A DNA stretch of 64,000 bases from NCBI GenBank assembly GCA_027490095.1, contig JAIXYT010000027.1, positions 1 to 64,000 on the forward strand, given 5' to 3'. Position 1 is the first letter of the stretch; each line of letters starts with the position of its first letter. Under the pieces are notes generated by a model. It worked only from the letters and a program-made list of their open reading frames with translations, had not been told where the DNA came from and ran no database searches. Of the stretch, positions 42,040 through 50,816 are shown piece by piece. This DNA is from Sphingomonadales bacterium (GTDB taxonomy: Bacteria; Pseudomonadota; Alphaproteobacteria; Sphingomonadales; Sphingomonadaceae). The position numbers and the translations under genes were made by a program.

Positions 42040-43641
42040 TCAGGCCGGGAGGGGCATCGGCTTGTCGATGGCGCGCTGCAGCACGTCGCGGGCGCTGGCG
42101 AGCTTGCCGGCCTGTGCCAGCCGGTATCGCGTTGCCGTGATCATCGCCACGAGGATCATGAGCAGCGGCAGATTGCCCACGAAGCTGATGGTGATCATGG
42201 TCATCATGACAGAGCCGATGGCAACGGCAGCCGGCCCGCAGAGATCGGCCGACCTGTCGGCGCGCTGGAGATAGATGAGCACGCCCGAGATGGCGACGAA
42301 TGCAAGGAAGAAGATCAGCCCGCCTGCGCCGATGATGCCGTAATCGACCAGGAAGTTGATCCACTGGCTGTCGACGATCCAGATGCCGTTGGCCATGCGC
42401 CCGGTCAGCGGGCCGGAATCGCCCGTGCCGTGGCCGAGCGGGTTGGACAGGAGGGCCGAGAAGGCCCGTTCCCACTGGCCCGAGCGGACATCGTCGCTGC
42501 CGATGTTGGCCTTGCCGCCGATCGTCATGTTGCGGAGCCGGTTGCTGGATGCAATGAGCACGGCCATCACGACGACGCCGGCCGGGATCGACAGCGCGAC
42601 GAGCGGCCCGGTCATGTCGATCCGGCTGCGGCTGTGCAGATAGTGCCGCAGCGCGAAGATGCCGAGCATGCCGGCGATGACGACGAGCTGGCCGGTCATC
42701 ACGGTGCGGGTGTTGTTCAGCAGGATCGTGAAGATGGTGAGCCCGAGGAAGGCGACGGCAAGGCCCCGCCGGGTGGTGTCGGTCGCGTCGAGCGCCTTGT
42801 GCAGGACGAACGGAAGCGCGATCAGCAGGAACTGGCTGAAATAGAGGTGGATGCCGAATGTGCCCCTGGCGCGGTAGGTTCCGTCGTAGCGGAACTGGGT
42901 CGAGAGGAAGGCCTGCATCTGCGGCCCGTCGACCTGCAGGAAGGACGGGATGTGGGGGATCCAGATCGGCAGGTGGTCGCGGGATTCGAAGAAGGTCAGC
43001 ACCATCACGACGAACAGGGGCACCGTCACGACGGCGAGCATCTTGGGGGCAAGCCGTTCATCGTTGAAGAGCCAGAGGCCGACCAGCAGGGGCAGGTTCC
43101 ACAGGATGAGCTGCTGGACGACGAACGAGACGGCGTCACCCGACTTCTTCGACAGCAGGATGGTTGCGAACATGAAGAAGATGAAGACGGCATAGCCGAC
43201 ATAGGCGGGCTTGAGGCCGACGACCGCGTTCCTGATGAGGTCGCGCGTGATGCGGGACTGGGAGACCTGCAGCAGGAACACGCCTGCCATCAGCGCAAGC
43301 ACGATCCGGGTGGGCGTGATCCAGGGCAGCCCGGGGATGTCGACGGCCAGATAGCTCGGCCAGGCCACCAGCAGGGCAACCAGGAGGATGTACAGGAAGG
43401 CCCCGATCCGGCTGAGATCGGGCTCCAGGTCGTCGGCCATCCACATGGCCGTGAGCAGCAGGACCCCGATGACCGCCGCGAACATCGGAACGACGAGGGT
43501 GGAGAAGAGGGCGACCCAGAAGCCCATGATGACGGCGAAGACCAGCGTTGCCGTGATGACGGCAGCCTTCAGCAGCCGGTGACGGAGGTCGGTGACCTTG
43601 CGCGTGTAGGGCGGCAGGATCCTGTCGCGTTGGCTCAGCAT
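42040..43641 (-). CDS. O-antigen ligase/polymerase-like membrane protein
   Basis: Protein of 533 aa with about 11-12 hydrophobic helices. The O-antigen ligase/Wzy pattern is seen in the periplasmic loop after residue 250 (RARGTFGIHLYFSQFLLIALPF), ILLNNTRTVMTG, and the late GHGTGDSGPLTG with WIVDSQWINFLVDYGIIGAGGL. It would polymerise or ligate lipid-linked glycans at the periplasmic face. It lies between a beta-helix protein gene and a GST gene, with glycosyltransferases further on. The choice between ligase and polymerase cannot be made from the sequence. Confidence 0.82.
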   Translation of the reverse strand: MLSQRDRILPPYTRKVTDLRHRLLKAAVITATLVFAVIMGFWVALFSTLVVPMFAAVIGVLLLTAMWMADDLEPDLSRIGAFLYILLVALLVAWPSYLAVDIPGLPWITPTRIVLALMAGVFLLQVSQSRITRDLIRNAVVGLKPAYVGYAVFIFFMFATILLSKKSGDAVSFVVQQLILWNLPLLVGLWLFNDERLAPKMLAVVTVPLFVVMVLTFFESRDHLPIWIPHIPSFLQVDGPQMQAFLSTQFRYDGTYRARGTFGIHLYFSQFLLIALPFVLHKALDATDTTRRGLAVAFLGLTIFTILLNNTRTVMTGQLVVIAGMLGIFALRHYLHSRSRIDMTGPLVALSIPAGVVVMAVLIASSNRLRNMTIGGKANIGSDDVRSGQWERAFSALLSNPLGHGTGDSGPLTGRMANGIWIVDSQWINFLVDYGIIGAGGLIFFLAFVAISGVLIYLQRADRSADLCGPAAVAIGSVMMTMITISFVGNLPLLMILVAMITATRYRLAQAGKLASARDVLQRAIDKPMPLPA

Positions 43642-43755
43642 CGCCGGACGCCATAGCGCAAGGCGGCCCGCTTCTCCAGACGGCTTCGCGTGTCCTGCGG
43701 CGAGTTAACGCTTTGTATCCTGTCTGCCGCCCGGTTGCGCCCGGAAGGCCTGCGG

Positions 43756-44376
43756 TCAGCCCTTCTGGGCGGCCCTTGCGCGCCGGTAGCCGTCGCGATC
43801 CCGGCAGCGTGCCCACCATGCGCGGGTGAGGGGCCCGAGCTGGGCCTCGAGACCCAGCGTTCCGGCCAGCAGGCAGGCATAGCCGACGGCGATGTCGGCG
43901 GCGGTGAAGCGGCCGGCGGCGAGCCAGTCCCGGCCGTCGGCGAGGCGGGTTTCGACCCAGGTCATGCGGGCGAGGAACCATTTGGCGTAGGCGTCGGCGA
44001 CGGCGGGCTGGCGCTTTTCCGGCGGTTCGAGGACCCGGTAGCGGAGCACGAGGGTCTGCGGGAAGGTGAAGGTGGCGTCCGACTGGAAGAGATAGTTGAG
44101 GTAGAGGGCATAGTCGGCCTCGTGCGCTTCGACGGCGAGGCTGGTGGGGCCGTGCTTGGCGGCGAGATAGGGGAGGATGCCGGAGGATTCGGTCAGCACC
44201 GCTTCGCCGTCGGTGAAGTAGGGGATGGTGCCGAGTGGGTTGGTTTCGAGATAGTCGGGCTGCGCCCAGCGCGGGGGGAAGGGGAGCATGTGGAGGGTGT
44301 AGGGCAGGCCCATCTCCTCCAGCATCCACAAGGGGCGGAACGAGCGGGCATCGGCGCAGTGCCACAATTCCATCAT
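43756..44376 (-). CDS. Glutathione S-transferase family protein
   Basis: Protein of 206 aa. The N-terminal thioredoxin fold reads MELWHCADARSFRPLWMLEEMGLPY with NPLGTIPYFTDGEAVLTESSGILPYLA; the Glu-Ser pair contacts glutathione. The C-terminal helical domain includes WLAAGRFTAADIAVGYAC. It is cytosolic, probably a detoxification or redox enzyme. It is divergent from murA across 57 bases. Confidence 0.88.
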   Translation of the reverse strand: MMELWHCADARSFRPLWMLEEMGLPYTLHMLPFPPRWAQPDYLETNPLGTIPYFTDGEAVLTESSGILPYLAAKHGPTSLAVEAHEADYALYLNYLFQSDATFTFPQTLVLRYRVLEPPEKRQPAVADAYAKWFLARMTWVETRLADGRDWLAAGRFTAADIAVGYACLLAGTLGLEAQLGPLTRAWWARCRDRDGYRRARAAQKG

Positions 44377-44433
44377 GAAGAGGCTCCTTCCCCTCTCGCA
44401 TAGTGGCGCGGGTGCCGCTAATCACCCTGCCCT

Positions 44434-45717
44434 ATGGACCAGATACGCATCATTGGCGGGCGGCGGCTGAAGGGCCGGCTGCCGATTTCGGGCGCGAAGA
44501 ATGCCGCCCTTACGCTGCTGCCGGCCGCGCTGCTGACGGACGAGCCGCTGACGCTGAGGAACCTGCCGCGGCTGGCGGACGTGGACACCTTCGGGCACCT
44601 GCTGAACGTGCTTGGGGCGTCCACCCACACGCAGGGGTCGCGGCCCGAGGACTTCGGGCGGGTGATGACGATTTCCGCGAGCCGGATGACGAGCACCACT
44701 GCGCCCTATGACATCGTGCGCAAGATGCGGGCCTCGATCCTGGTGCTGGGGCCCTTGCTGGCCCGCGAGGGCGTGGCGACCGTGAGCCAGCCGGGCGGCT
44801 GCGCGATCGGGAACCGGCCCATCGACCTGCACCTGAAGGGCCTCGAGGCGCTGGGGGCGGAGATCGAACTGACCTCGGGCTATGTTCGGGCGAAGGCGCC
44901 GGTGGGCGGCCTGCGTGGCGGGCGGATCATCTTCCCGGTGGTGAGCGTGGGGGCGACCGAGAATGTGCTGATGGCGGCATGCCTCGCGAAGGGCGAGACG
45001 GTGATCGAGAATGCGGCGCGCGAGCCGGAGATCGTGGACCTTGCCAATTGCCTGAACGCGATGGGGGCGCGGATTTCGGGTGTGGGGACCGAACGGCTGG
45101 TGGTGGAGGGCGTCGACCGGCTGCACGGGGCGACCTATGCGGTGATGCCCGACCGGATCGAGGCCGGGAGCTATGCCTGTGCGGCTGCCATCACCGGGGG
45201 CGAGGTGGTGCTGGCGGGGGTCGACCGGGCGCTGATGGGCTCGACGCTGCCGGTGCTGGAGGAGGCCGGTGTTGCCTTCGAGGATGTGAAGGGCGGACTG
45301 AAGGTGAGCCGGGCGAACGGGCTGCACGGGGTGACGGCGACGACCGCGCCCTGGCCGGGGCTGGCGACCGACATGCAGGCGCAGCTGATGGCGCTGGTGA
45401 CGGTGGCCGACGGGGCGAGCATGCTGACCGAGACCATCTTCGAGAATCGCTACATGCATGTGCCCGAGCTGGCGCGGATGGGGGCGGACATCACGGTGAA
45501 GGGGCGGTCTGCGATGGTGCGGGGCGTTTCCGGGCTGTTCGGGGCGCCGGTGATGGCGACCGACCTGCGCGCTTCGATGAGCCTGGTGATCGCCGGGCTG
45601 GCGGCCGAGGGCGAGACGCTGGTTCGGCGGGTGTATCACCTCGATCGGGGCTATGAGCGGCTGGAGGAGAAGCTGCAGGCCGTCGGTGCCGAGATCGAGC
45701 GGGTGAGCGGGGACTGA
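44434..45717 (+). CDS. murA: UDP-N-acetylglucosamine 1-carboxyvinyltransferase
   Basis: Protein of 427 aa. MurA features are [20 protein letters not shown] at the start, the catalytic cysteine in [11 protein letters not shown] (Cys123), [25 protein letters not shown], and [19 protein letters not shown] at the end. It transfers enolpyruvate from PEP to UDP-GlcNAc, the first committed step of peptidoglycan synthesis, and carries the Cys that reacts with fosfomycin. It is followed five bases later by a DUF2948 gene, as commonly seen in alphaproteobacteria. Confidence 0.97.
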   Translation: MDQIRIIGGRRLKGRLPISGAKNAALTLLPAALLTDEPLTLRNLPRLADVDTFGHLLNVLGASTHTQGSRPEDFGRVMTISASRMTSTTAPYDIVRKMRASILVLGPLLAREGVATVSQPGGCAIGNRPIDLHLKGLEALGAEIELTSGYVRAKAPVGGLRGGRIIFPVVSVGATENVLMAACLAKGETVIENAAREPEIVDLANCLNAMGARISGVGTERLVVEGVDRLHGATYAVMPDRIEAGSYACAAAITGGEVVLAGVDRALMGSTLPVLEEAGVAFEDVKGGLKVSRANGLHGVTATTAPWPGLATDMQAQLMALVTVADGASMLTETIFENRYMHVPELARMGADITVKGRSAMVRGVSGLFGAPVMATDLRASMSLVIAGLAAEGETLVRRVYHLDRGYERLEEKLQAVGAEIERVSGD

Positions 45718-45722
45718 CCGCG

Positions 45723-46145
45723 ATGGCGGACCAGGGCGGACCCGAGCTGCTGCTTCTGCGGGCGGAGGATGGGGAGGATCTGAGGATCCTGTCGGCCTGC
45801 GTGCAGGACATGGCCGTGAAGCCGGTGGATGTGGCCTGGGCCGGGCGGCAGCGGCGGCTGGTTCTGCTGGGCAACCGCTATCGCTGGGAGGCGGCCGAGC
45901 CGACCCGGGTTCGCAGTGCGCTGAGGTTCGAGGGCGTGCTGCGGGTGGAACGGCGGGAGTGGCCGGAGGAGGCGCATGCCGTGCTGCCCCTGCTGGCGGT
46001 GACGCTGGAACCCGACGGGTCGGTTCTGCTGCGATTCGGTGGCGGGGCGGCGCTCAGGCTTGGGGTCGAGGCGATCGACGCGACGCTCGAGGATCTGTCG
46101 GGGGCGTGGGGCGCGGTCGCGGTTCCGCAGCACGGGCGGGACTGA
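45723..46145 (+). CDS. DUF2948 family protein
   Basis: Protein of 140 aa. The family pattern is LLLRAEDGEDLRILSACVQDMAVKPVDVAW followed by FLGNRYRWE-like LLGNRYRWE and a late LRLGVEAIDATLEDLSGAW. DUF2948 is a small alphaproteobacterial family of unknown function almost always next to murA, as here, and is likely cotranscribed with it. Confidence 0.88.
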   Translation: MADQGGPELLLLRAEDGEDLRILSACVQDMAVKPVDVAWAGRQRRLVLLGNRYRWEAAEPTRVRSALRFEGVLRVERREWPEEAHAVLPLLAVTLEPDGSVLLRFGGGAALRLGVEAIDATLEDLSGAWGAVAVPQHGRD

Positions 46146-46445
46146 TCCGGCCCCTTCGCGCTACGGCTGCGGGGGGCGGATGAACCGTGCTGCGGCAGCG
46201 GCAGGATGTGAGCCGACACGGGCGAATCGGAATTGCAGCGTTTAGAGGCATTTGCCGAGGGAAATGTCGTTAATGGCTTAACGGATATGGTTGCCATGGC
46301 CTGTTCGCCACGGGGCCGATTTCACGGCTCATCGACGTTTTAGAACGCTTCGTCGACAGGACTGCGGTTTTCGCTTGAGCCTGCTCCGCTGAAAAGGGAT
46401 GTCCCTTCTCAGGTCGTAAAAAACTATAAAACAAAGGGTTGCTAA
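46146..46445 (+). promoter_or_regulatory. AT-richer 300-base upstream region of the large beta-helix gene
   Basis: No gene seen. It contains the palindrome GTTAATGGCTTAAC (46269-46282), a TCGACG/CGTCGA fold-back around 46333-46357, and the hairpin AAGGGATGTCCCTT about 50 bases before the start, then a run rich in A (AAAAAACTATAAAACAAAGGG). This suggests a long structured leader or multiple regulator sites. The TTAA pair resembles CtrA half-sites but the spacing is not the usual seven. Confidence 0.5.
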
Positions 46446-48374
46446 ATGTTGTTTAACAAAGGTCTCGCCCTTGGCGGGGCGATGCTGGTTGCCGCCATCC
46501 CGGGGCAGTCGGCGATGCTGCATGCGCAGACCATCCAGAACAGCACAGTGACAGTCCAGACGTCGCCGAACGGGACCCGCACGGTTCGCGTTTCGGGCGG
46601 TATCCGCACGATGACCTTCACGCTTCCGCCGGTTGCCATGCCGGTGCGGCAACCCAGTACCATCCAGTCCGGAGTGCCCGCAGCTGCGCAGCCGGTTGCA
46701 ATCGTCACCCAGCCGAGGCCTGCGCCTGTGGTCACGACGCCGACGCCGGCGCCCGTGGTCGCTGCGCCTGCCCCTACCCCTACCCCTGCCCCTGCCCCTG
46801 CGCCGGCTCCCGTCGTCGCGGCGCCTGCCCCCGCGCCGGCCCCTGCACCGGCTCCCGCGCCGGCTCCTGCTCCTGCAGCGCCGGCGCCCACGCCGGTGGC
46901 AGATGCCGTCAACAGCGTCGTCGAGGCCGTGACGGATGCCGTTTCCGGTGCGGTCGATGCTGTGGTCGAGGTGGCCCAGTCGGTCGTCGAGACCGTCGTG
47001 GCCGCGGTTGTGGCGGCGCCTGCGCCTGTCCTGGTCGTTGCGCCGACGCCTGTGTCTCGGCCCCAGACCCCTGCAGCCCCCGCCCCGGCGCCTTCGACCT
47101 CCGGCAGCGGCGAGGCGGCTGCGCGGCCGGTCGCCGAAGCCGTTGCGGAACCCGGTATCGCGCGGGTCTTCACGGTCTCGACCATGGCGGAGCTCCACTC
47201 GGCCCTGTCGGCCGCGCAACGGCTGGCGGGTGCGGAGATCCGGGTCAATCCGGGCACCTATGGCGACCTGGTGTGGGAGCGGAAATCCTATCCGCTCGGC
47301 CGGGTCTATATCGTGGCTGCGACTGCCACCAAGCCGGTGTTCCGGTCGATCGTGGTCAACGGCTCGAACAACATGAGCTTCCACGGCATGAAGGTGACCG
47401 GCCTTCAGAGCGGTCGACTGGTGATGATGAATTCCGCACAGAACATGTCGTTCACCGGCGGCGAACTGTCCGGCTTCACCGAAGACAACCGGCCGGTCGA
47501 CGAGTCGGCAACCGCGATCCAGGTGCGCTCGTCGAGCAATGTCGTTGTGCAGGACAACATCTTCCGGGATACGCTGAAGGCGATGTACATCCAGCGCTCG
47601 AGCAACGTGTTCGTGCGCTACAACCGCATGCAGTATCTGCGCGAAGGTGTGCAGGTGGTTGCAACCGCCGGCGCCATGCTGCGCGGCAACCACTTCTCGC
47701 ACTTCTTCCCGCGCTATGATCTGGCAGAGCATCCCGATGCGATCCAGTTCTGGACTGCGAACGAGACGGTGGGTTCATCGAGGGTGCGCGTGGTCGAGAA
47801 CCTGCTGTCGCTGGGTGGTCAGCGCGCGGTGCAGGGCATCTTTGCGAATGACGAGGCGAACGTGCGCTATTCGGACTTCGAGATCACGCGCAACGTCTAC
47901 TTCGGCTCGTCGGTGCATGGCATCACGATGATCGGGGTCAACGGGCTCAAGATCTCGAACAACGTGGTTGTCGGCGCGCCCCACGCCGATGTGAACAACA
48001 GCATCCGGACCGCGACCACCAGCGGGGGCTACATGCCGCAGATCAGGCTTCGGCTGTCGACGGCGGTCACCTCGTGGAACAACATCACCATGTACATCGG
48101 TGCGAACATCGATGCGGTGACCCAGCCCCAACTGTCGCAGTATGACAACTGGGACATCATCGACAACATGCAGAGGCAGGGCCAGCCCTGGACCGACTTC
48201 TTCGTCGGTGGCCGCCCGACCTCCGAGGCGCCCGAGCTGTCTGCCTTCCTGACCCGCAACCCGTCGGCGGCCTTCACCCGGAATGGCGGCATCACGGCGC
48301 CGTTCGTCCACGGGGTGCGCTCGCTGACGAAGAACCAGGAACTTGCGGAAGTGCGGAGCCTTCTGGCCCAGTAA
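46446..48374 (+). CDS. Exported Pro/Ala-linker plus right-handed beta-helix protein (paralogue 2)
   Basis: Protein of 642 aa. A signal peptide (about 1-27) is followed by a small beta region (30-65), a long Pro/Ala linker (70-150), an amphipathic Val/Ala helix with regularly spaced acids (149-189), a second Pro/Ala linker (189-232) and a parallel beta-helix (about 240-560). Shared motifs with paralogues 1 and 3 are AEHPDAIQFWTANET, VQGIFANDE and NVYFGSSVHGIT. The linkers suggest a protein that spans the periplasm or surface polymer, with the helix domain acting on or binding a glycan. A perfect terminator follows. Confidence 0.82.
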   Translation: MLFNKGLALGGAMLVAAIPGQSAMLHAQTIQNSTVTVQTSPNGTRTVRVSGGIRTMTFTLPPVAMPVRQPSTIQSGVPAAAQPVAIVTQPRPAPVVTTPTPAPVVAAPAPTPTPAPAPAPAPVVAAPAPAPAPAPAPAPAPAPAAPAPTPVADAVNSVVEAVTDAVSGAVDAVVEVAQSVVETVVAAVVAAPAPVLVVAPTPVSRPQTPAAPAPAPSTSGSGEAAARPVAEAVAEPGIARVFTVSTMAELHSALSAAQRLAGAEIRVNPGTYGDLVWERKSYPLGRVYIVAATATKPVFRSIVVNGSNNMSFHGMKVTGLQSGRLVMMNSAQNMSFTGGELSGFTEDNRPVDESATAIQVRSSSNVVVQDNIFRDTLKAMYIQRSSNVFVRYNRMQYLREGVQVVATAGAMLRGNHFSHFFPRYDLAEHPDAIQFWTANETVGSSRVRVVENLLSLGGQRAVQGIFANDEANVRYSDFEITRNVYFGSSVHGITMIGVNGLKISNNVVVGAPHADVNNSIRTATTSGGYMPQIRLRLSTAVTSWNNITMYIGANIDAVTQPQLSQYDNWDIIDNMQRQGQPWTDFFVGGRPTSEAPELSAFLTRNPSAAFTRNGGITAPFVHGVRSLTKNQELAEVRSLLAQ

Positions 48375-48411
48375 CCGCCCGACGGGTACGCTCAGGCGAT
48401 ACGCGGAGAAG

Positions 48412-48444
48412 GGGCGCGGCGGTGGTTGCCGCCGCGCCCTTTTT
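48412..48444 (+). terminator. Rho-independent terminator
   Basis: GGGCGCGGCGG pairs perfectly with CCGCCGCGCCC around a six-base loop and is followed by TTTTT. It closes the large beta-helix gene and lies six bases short of the stop of the convergent paralogue. Confidence 0.93.
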
Positions 48445-48449
48445 CCCGT

Positions 48450-49760
48450 TTAGGACGGCGACGGCTGAGGATTGCCCGCCGCTGTCGGGTCAGGACCCGA
48501 GGGGGCATCGACCGGTGGCGGAAGAAGCGGGCCGCACGACAGCCGGGCGCCGGCCGTGCCCCTGGAGGCAAAGGCCGCGATGTCGGGGTCATCCCCGACG
48601 GGCGGCTGGGCGAACTGCTTTGCCCACGCCTTGCCGCCCTTGCTCCGGTAGGGGATCTCGACATTGTCGCGCGCCTCGACCGGCGGCACTGCGGACACCC
48701 CCGGCGTGATGTTGCCCGCCACCAGCCCCGTGGAGTTGGCGCCCTGCACGCTGATCCTGGGGACATTCGCGCTGGACCGGCGGCCGTCGGCCGAGCGGGG
48801 GGGCGGATTGTCCTGCTGGGCGTGGGGGGACGGAAGCACCGTGTTGTTTTCGATCAGCACGTTGGCGACGCCGCCGATCGTGATCCCGTGCCGCGACGCG
48901 CCGTAGTAGATGTTGTCGCGGATGGTGATGTTCCGCATCATCCCGAAGTCCAGGTTCGCCTCTGGCCGGGTTTCCCCCTGCATGAAGATGCCCTGCACTG
49001 CCCTTGGCCCGCCGAGCAGGAGGACATTGCCCTCGATGACCATGTCGTGGCTGCCGCCGTTCTTGCCCGGCCAGGCCTGGATGGCGTCGGGGTGCTCGCC
49101 GCGCAGCCAGTTCGGGAACATGTGCGAGAAGCGGTTGCAGCGGACCGAGGCGGTTCGCACGCCGGTCCAGTTGGTGCCTTCGCGCACATAGGCGATGCTG
49201 TTGCCCTCGAAGCGGATGTCGGAGCTGCTCGCGGCAACGAAGCCCAGACCATGATCGCGCAGGCGGTTGCCGGTGATCTCCACCCGCTGGGTGGTGCGCA
49301 GGCCGATGCCGACCGAGCCGTCGTCCCACGGGTCGTTGTTGACGTTGACCCCATGGATCAGGCTGTTGCGCACCGCGATGTCGGCGCTGTCCTCGATGAA
49401 GATGACCCGCGCCCGCGGGCCCATCGCCCCGCCGACGGTCAGGCCGTCGATCGCCCATCCGCCGGACCCGACAATCGCGATCGCCGCGATGCGCGCGTCC
49501 TTGCCGGTGATGGTGACGGGCGCGCCCTCGATCCTGCGGTTGCGGATCTCGATCGCGGCATAGCTGCCGGGTGCGAGCTCGATGCGGTCGCCGGCCCTTG
49601 CACTCGAGACGGACTTGCGCAGCGCTTCATCGTCGGCGACCGTGAGGGTGCGGGCTGTCGCGGCGCTGCAGCCGGCGAGCAGCAGCAGCGGCACGAGGCG
49701 GAGGGCCGTGTGCCGCGTGGGGGCCGGAGCTGCCTGGGCGTCGCCTCGGGTGTTGCGCAT
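48450..49760 (-). CDS. Lipoprotein right-handed beta-helix protein (paralogue 3)
   Basis: Protein of 436 aa. A long basic N-terminus leads to a lipoprotein signal LRLVPLLLLAGC; GGAAGGA precedes the ATG. The body is a parallel beta-helix with NNDPWDDGSVGIGL, GEHPDAIQAWPG, VQGIFMQGE and NIYYGASRHGIT, matching paralogues 1 and 2 position by position. The C-terminal tail is Pro-rich. It should be anchored to an envelope membrane and act on or bind surface glycan; no activity can be assigned. Confidence 0.8.
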   Translation of the reverse strand: MRNTRGDAQAAPAPTRHTALRLVPLLLLAGCSAATARTLTVADDEALRKSVSSARAGDRIELAPGSYAAIEIRNRRIEGAPVTITGKDARIAAIAIVGSGGWAIDGLTVGGAMGPRARVIFIEDSADIAVRNSLIHGVNVNNDPWDDGSVGIGLRTTQRVEITGNRLRDHGLGFVAASSSDIRFEGNSIAYVREGTNWTGVRTASVRCNRFSHMFPNWLRGEHPDAIQAWPGKNGGSHDMVIEGNVLLLGGPRAVQGIFMQGETRPEANLDFGMMRNITIRDNIYYGASRHGITIGGVANVLIENNTVLPSPHAQQDNPPPRSADGRRSSANVPRISVQGANSTGLVAGNITPGVSAVPPVEARDNVEIPYRSKGGKAWAKQFAQPPVGDDPDIAAFASRGTAGARLSCGPLLPPPVDAPSGPDPTAAGNPQPSPS

Positions 49761-49801
49761 GATCGTCCTTCCGGAAGGGTCGCCAGGCCCGGGCATCCTG
49801 C

Positions 49802-50710
49802 TCAGCCGATCTCGCGGAGCTTCAGGCCGTTGAGCAGGGTGAGCGCGCCGGTTCGGGGCGACAGGGGGGCAAGCGCGCGGGCGCGCGCCAGATAGTCGGC
49901 CGCCCGTTCATGTTCACCTGTCCGGCGGAGGCTGCCTGCGATCCGGTGGAGATGGGCAAGGTGGGCTTCGCGGTCTGCGGCGAACAGATCGGCATATTTG
50001 TCGAGCATGCGGATCCAGCTGTCGATCCGCTTGGGCAGGTCGCGGGTGATCGAATTGGGCGTGAAGCGCTGGATGACGAGCGGCTCGTCCAGGAAGCCGA
50101 TGGGGCCGAGCCGGGCAAGCCGGATCGCGATGTCCCAGTCCACCTGCGACTTCATCGCCGTGTCGAAGAGGCCTGCCTCGTGCAGCAGGGCGCGGCGCGC
50201 GACGAGCATCTGGGTGCTGATCGAGCTGGTGCGCAGGAGCGATGCCAGAAGGTCGCCGGAGACGGCCGGGACGGAGTACATCGGACGGTAGCTGATCGTC
50301 CGGCGGGCGCCGGCCTCGCCCTTCTCGTCCAGCCCGCCCGCGATGACCATGCCGCAGTAGAAGGCCCCCGGGTTGAGGGGGTCGACGGCATGGGCGGCGA
50401 ACTGGCGCTCGAGCTTGGTGGGCATCCATTCGTCGTCGCTGTCCTGGAAGGCGACCCACTCGCACCGGGCTTCGAGGATGCCCGTGTTGCGGGCGGCCGA
50501 GATTCCCCCATTGGGCTGGCGGATGAGGCGCACCGAGGGCTCGCCGAGGCCTTCCACCACCTCGGCCGTGGCGTCGGTGGAGCCATCGTCGACAACGATC
50601 ACCTCGGTCGGCGGAAGGGTTTGCAGGAGCACGCTGCGGATGGCCGTCTGCACCGTGTGCTCCCGGTTGTAGGCGGGGATGACGACGGAGATGGACGGGC
50701 GATCTGCCAT
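49802..50710 (-). CDS. Family 2 glycosyltransferase
   Basis: Protein of 302 aa. GT-A features are SVVIPAYNREHTVQTAIRSVLLQTL, VDDGSTDATAEVV, NGGISAARNTGI and the DSDDEWMPTKLE metal-binding turn. The C-terminal part is helical with tetratricopeptide-like character (EHERAADYLARARALAP). Presumed cytosolic transferase in surface polysaccharide assembly. It starts 41 bases after the end region of the lipoprotein helix gene and is preceded by the epimerase gene on the same strand. Confidence 0.9.
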   Translation of the reverse strand: MADRPSISVVIPAYNREHTVQTAIRSVLLQTLPPTEVIVVDDGSTDATAEVVEGLGEPSVRLIRQPNGGISAARNTGILEARCEWVAFQDSDDEWMPTKLERQFAAHAVDPLNPGAFYCGMVIAGGLDEKGEAGARRTISYRPMYSVPAVSGDLLASLLRTSSISTQMLVARRALLHEAGLFDTAMKSQVDWDIAIRLARLGPIGFLDEPLVIQRFTPNSITRDLPKRIDSWIRMLDKYADLFAADREAHLAHLHRIAGSLRRTGEHERAADYLARARALAPLSPRTGALTLLNGLKLREIG

Positions 50711-50816
50711 TCGGCGCGTGCTTCCCTGTTGTTGCGTTGCAGCGGGCCCGGCGGACCGCCGGGGGGCAGTCATGCCATATGGGGCATGCCCTGTCGTGCA
50801 AAACCCTGTGACGCGG

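Noticed and set aside
41860-43656. Open frame antisense to the O-antigen ligase-like gene
   Set aside because: Translation is rich in Asp/His/Glu/Gly without domain features; the other strand encodes a clear multi-helix membrane protein.
46730-46900. Periodic CCTGCCCC/GCGCCTGC repeats considered as a CRISPR or tandem repeat locus
   Set aside because: They are codons of the Pro/Ala linker inside an open gene; there are no spacers and no cas genes.
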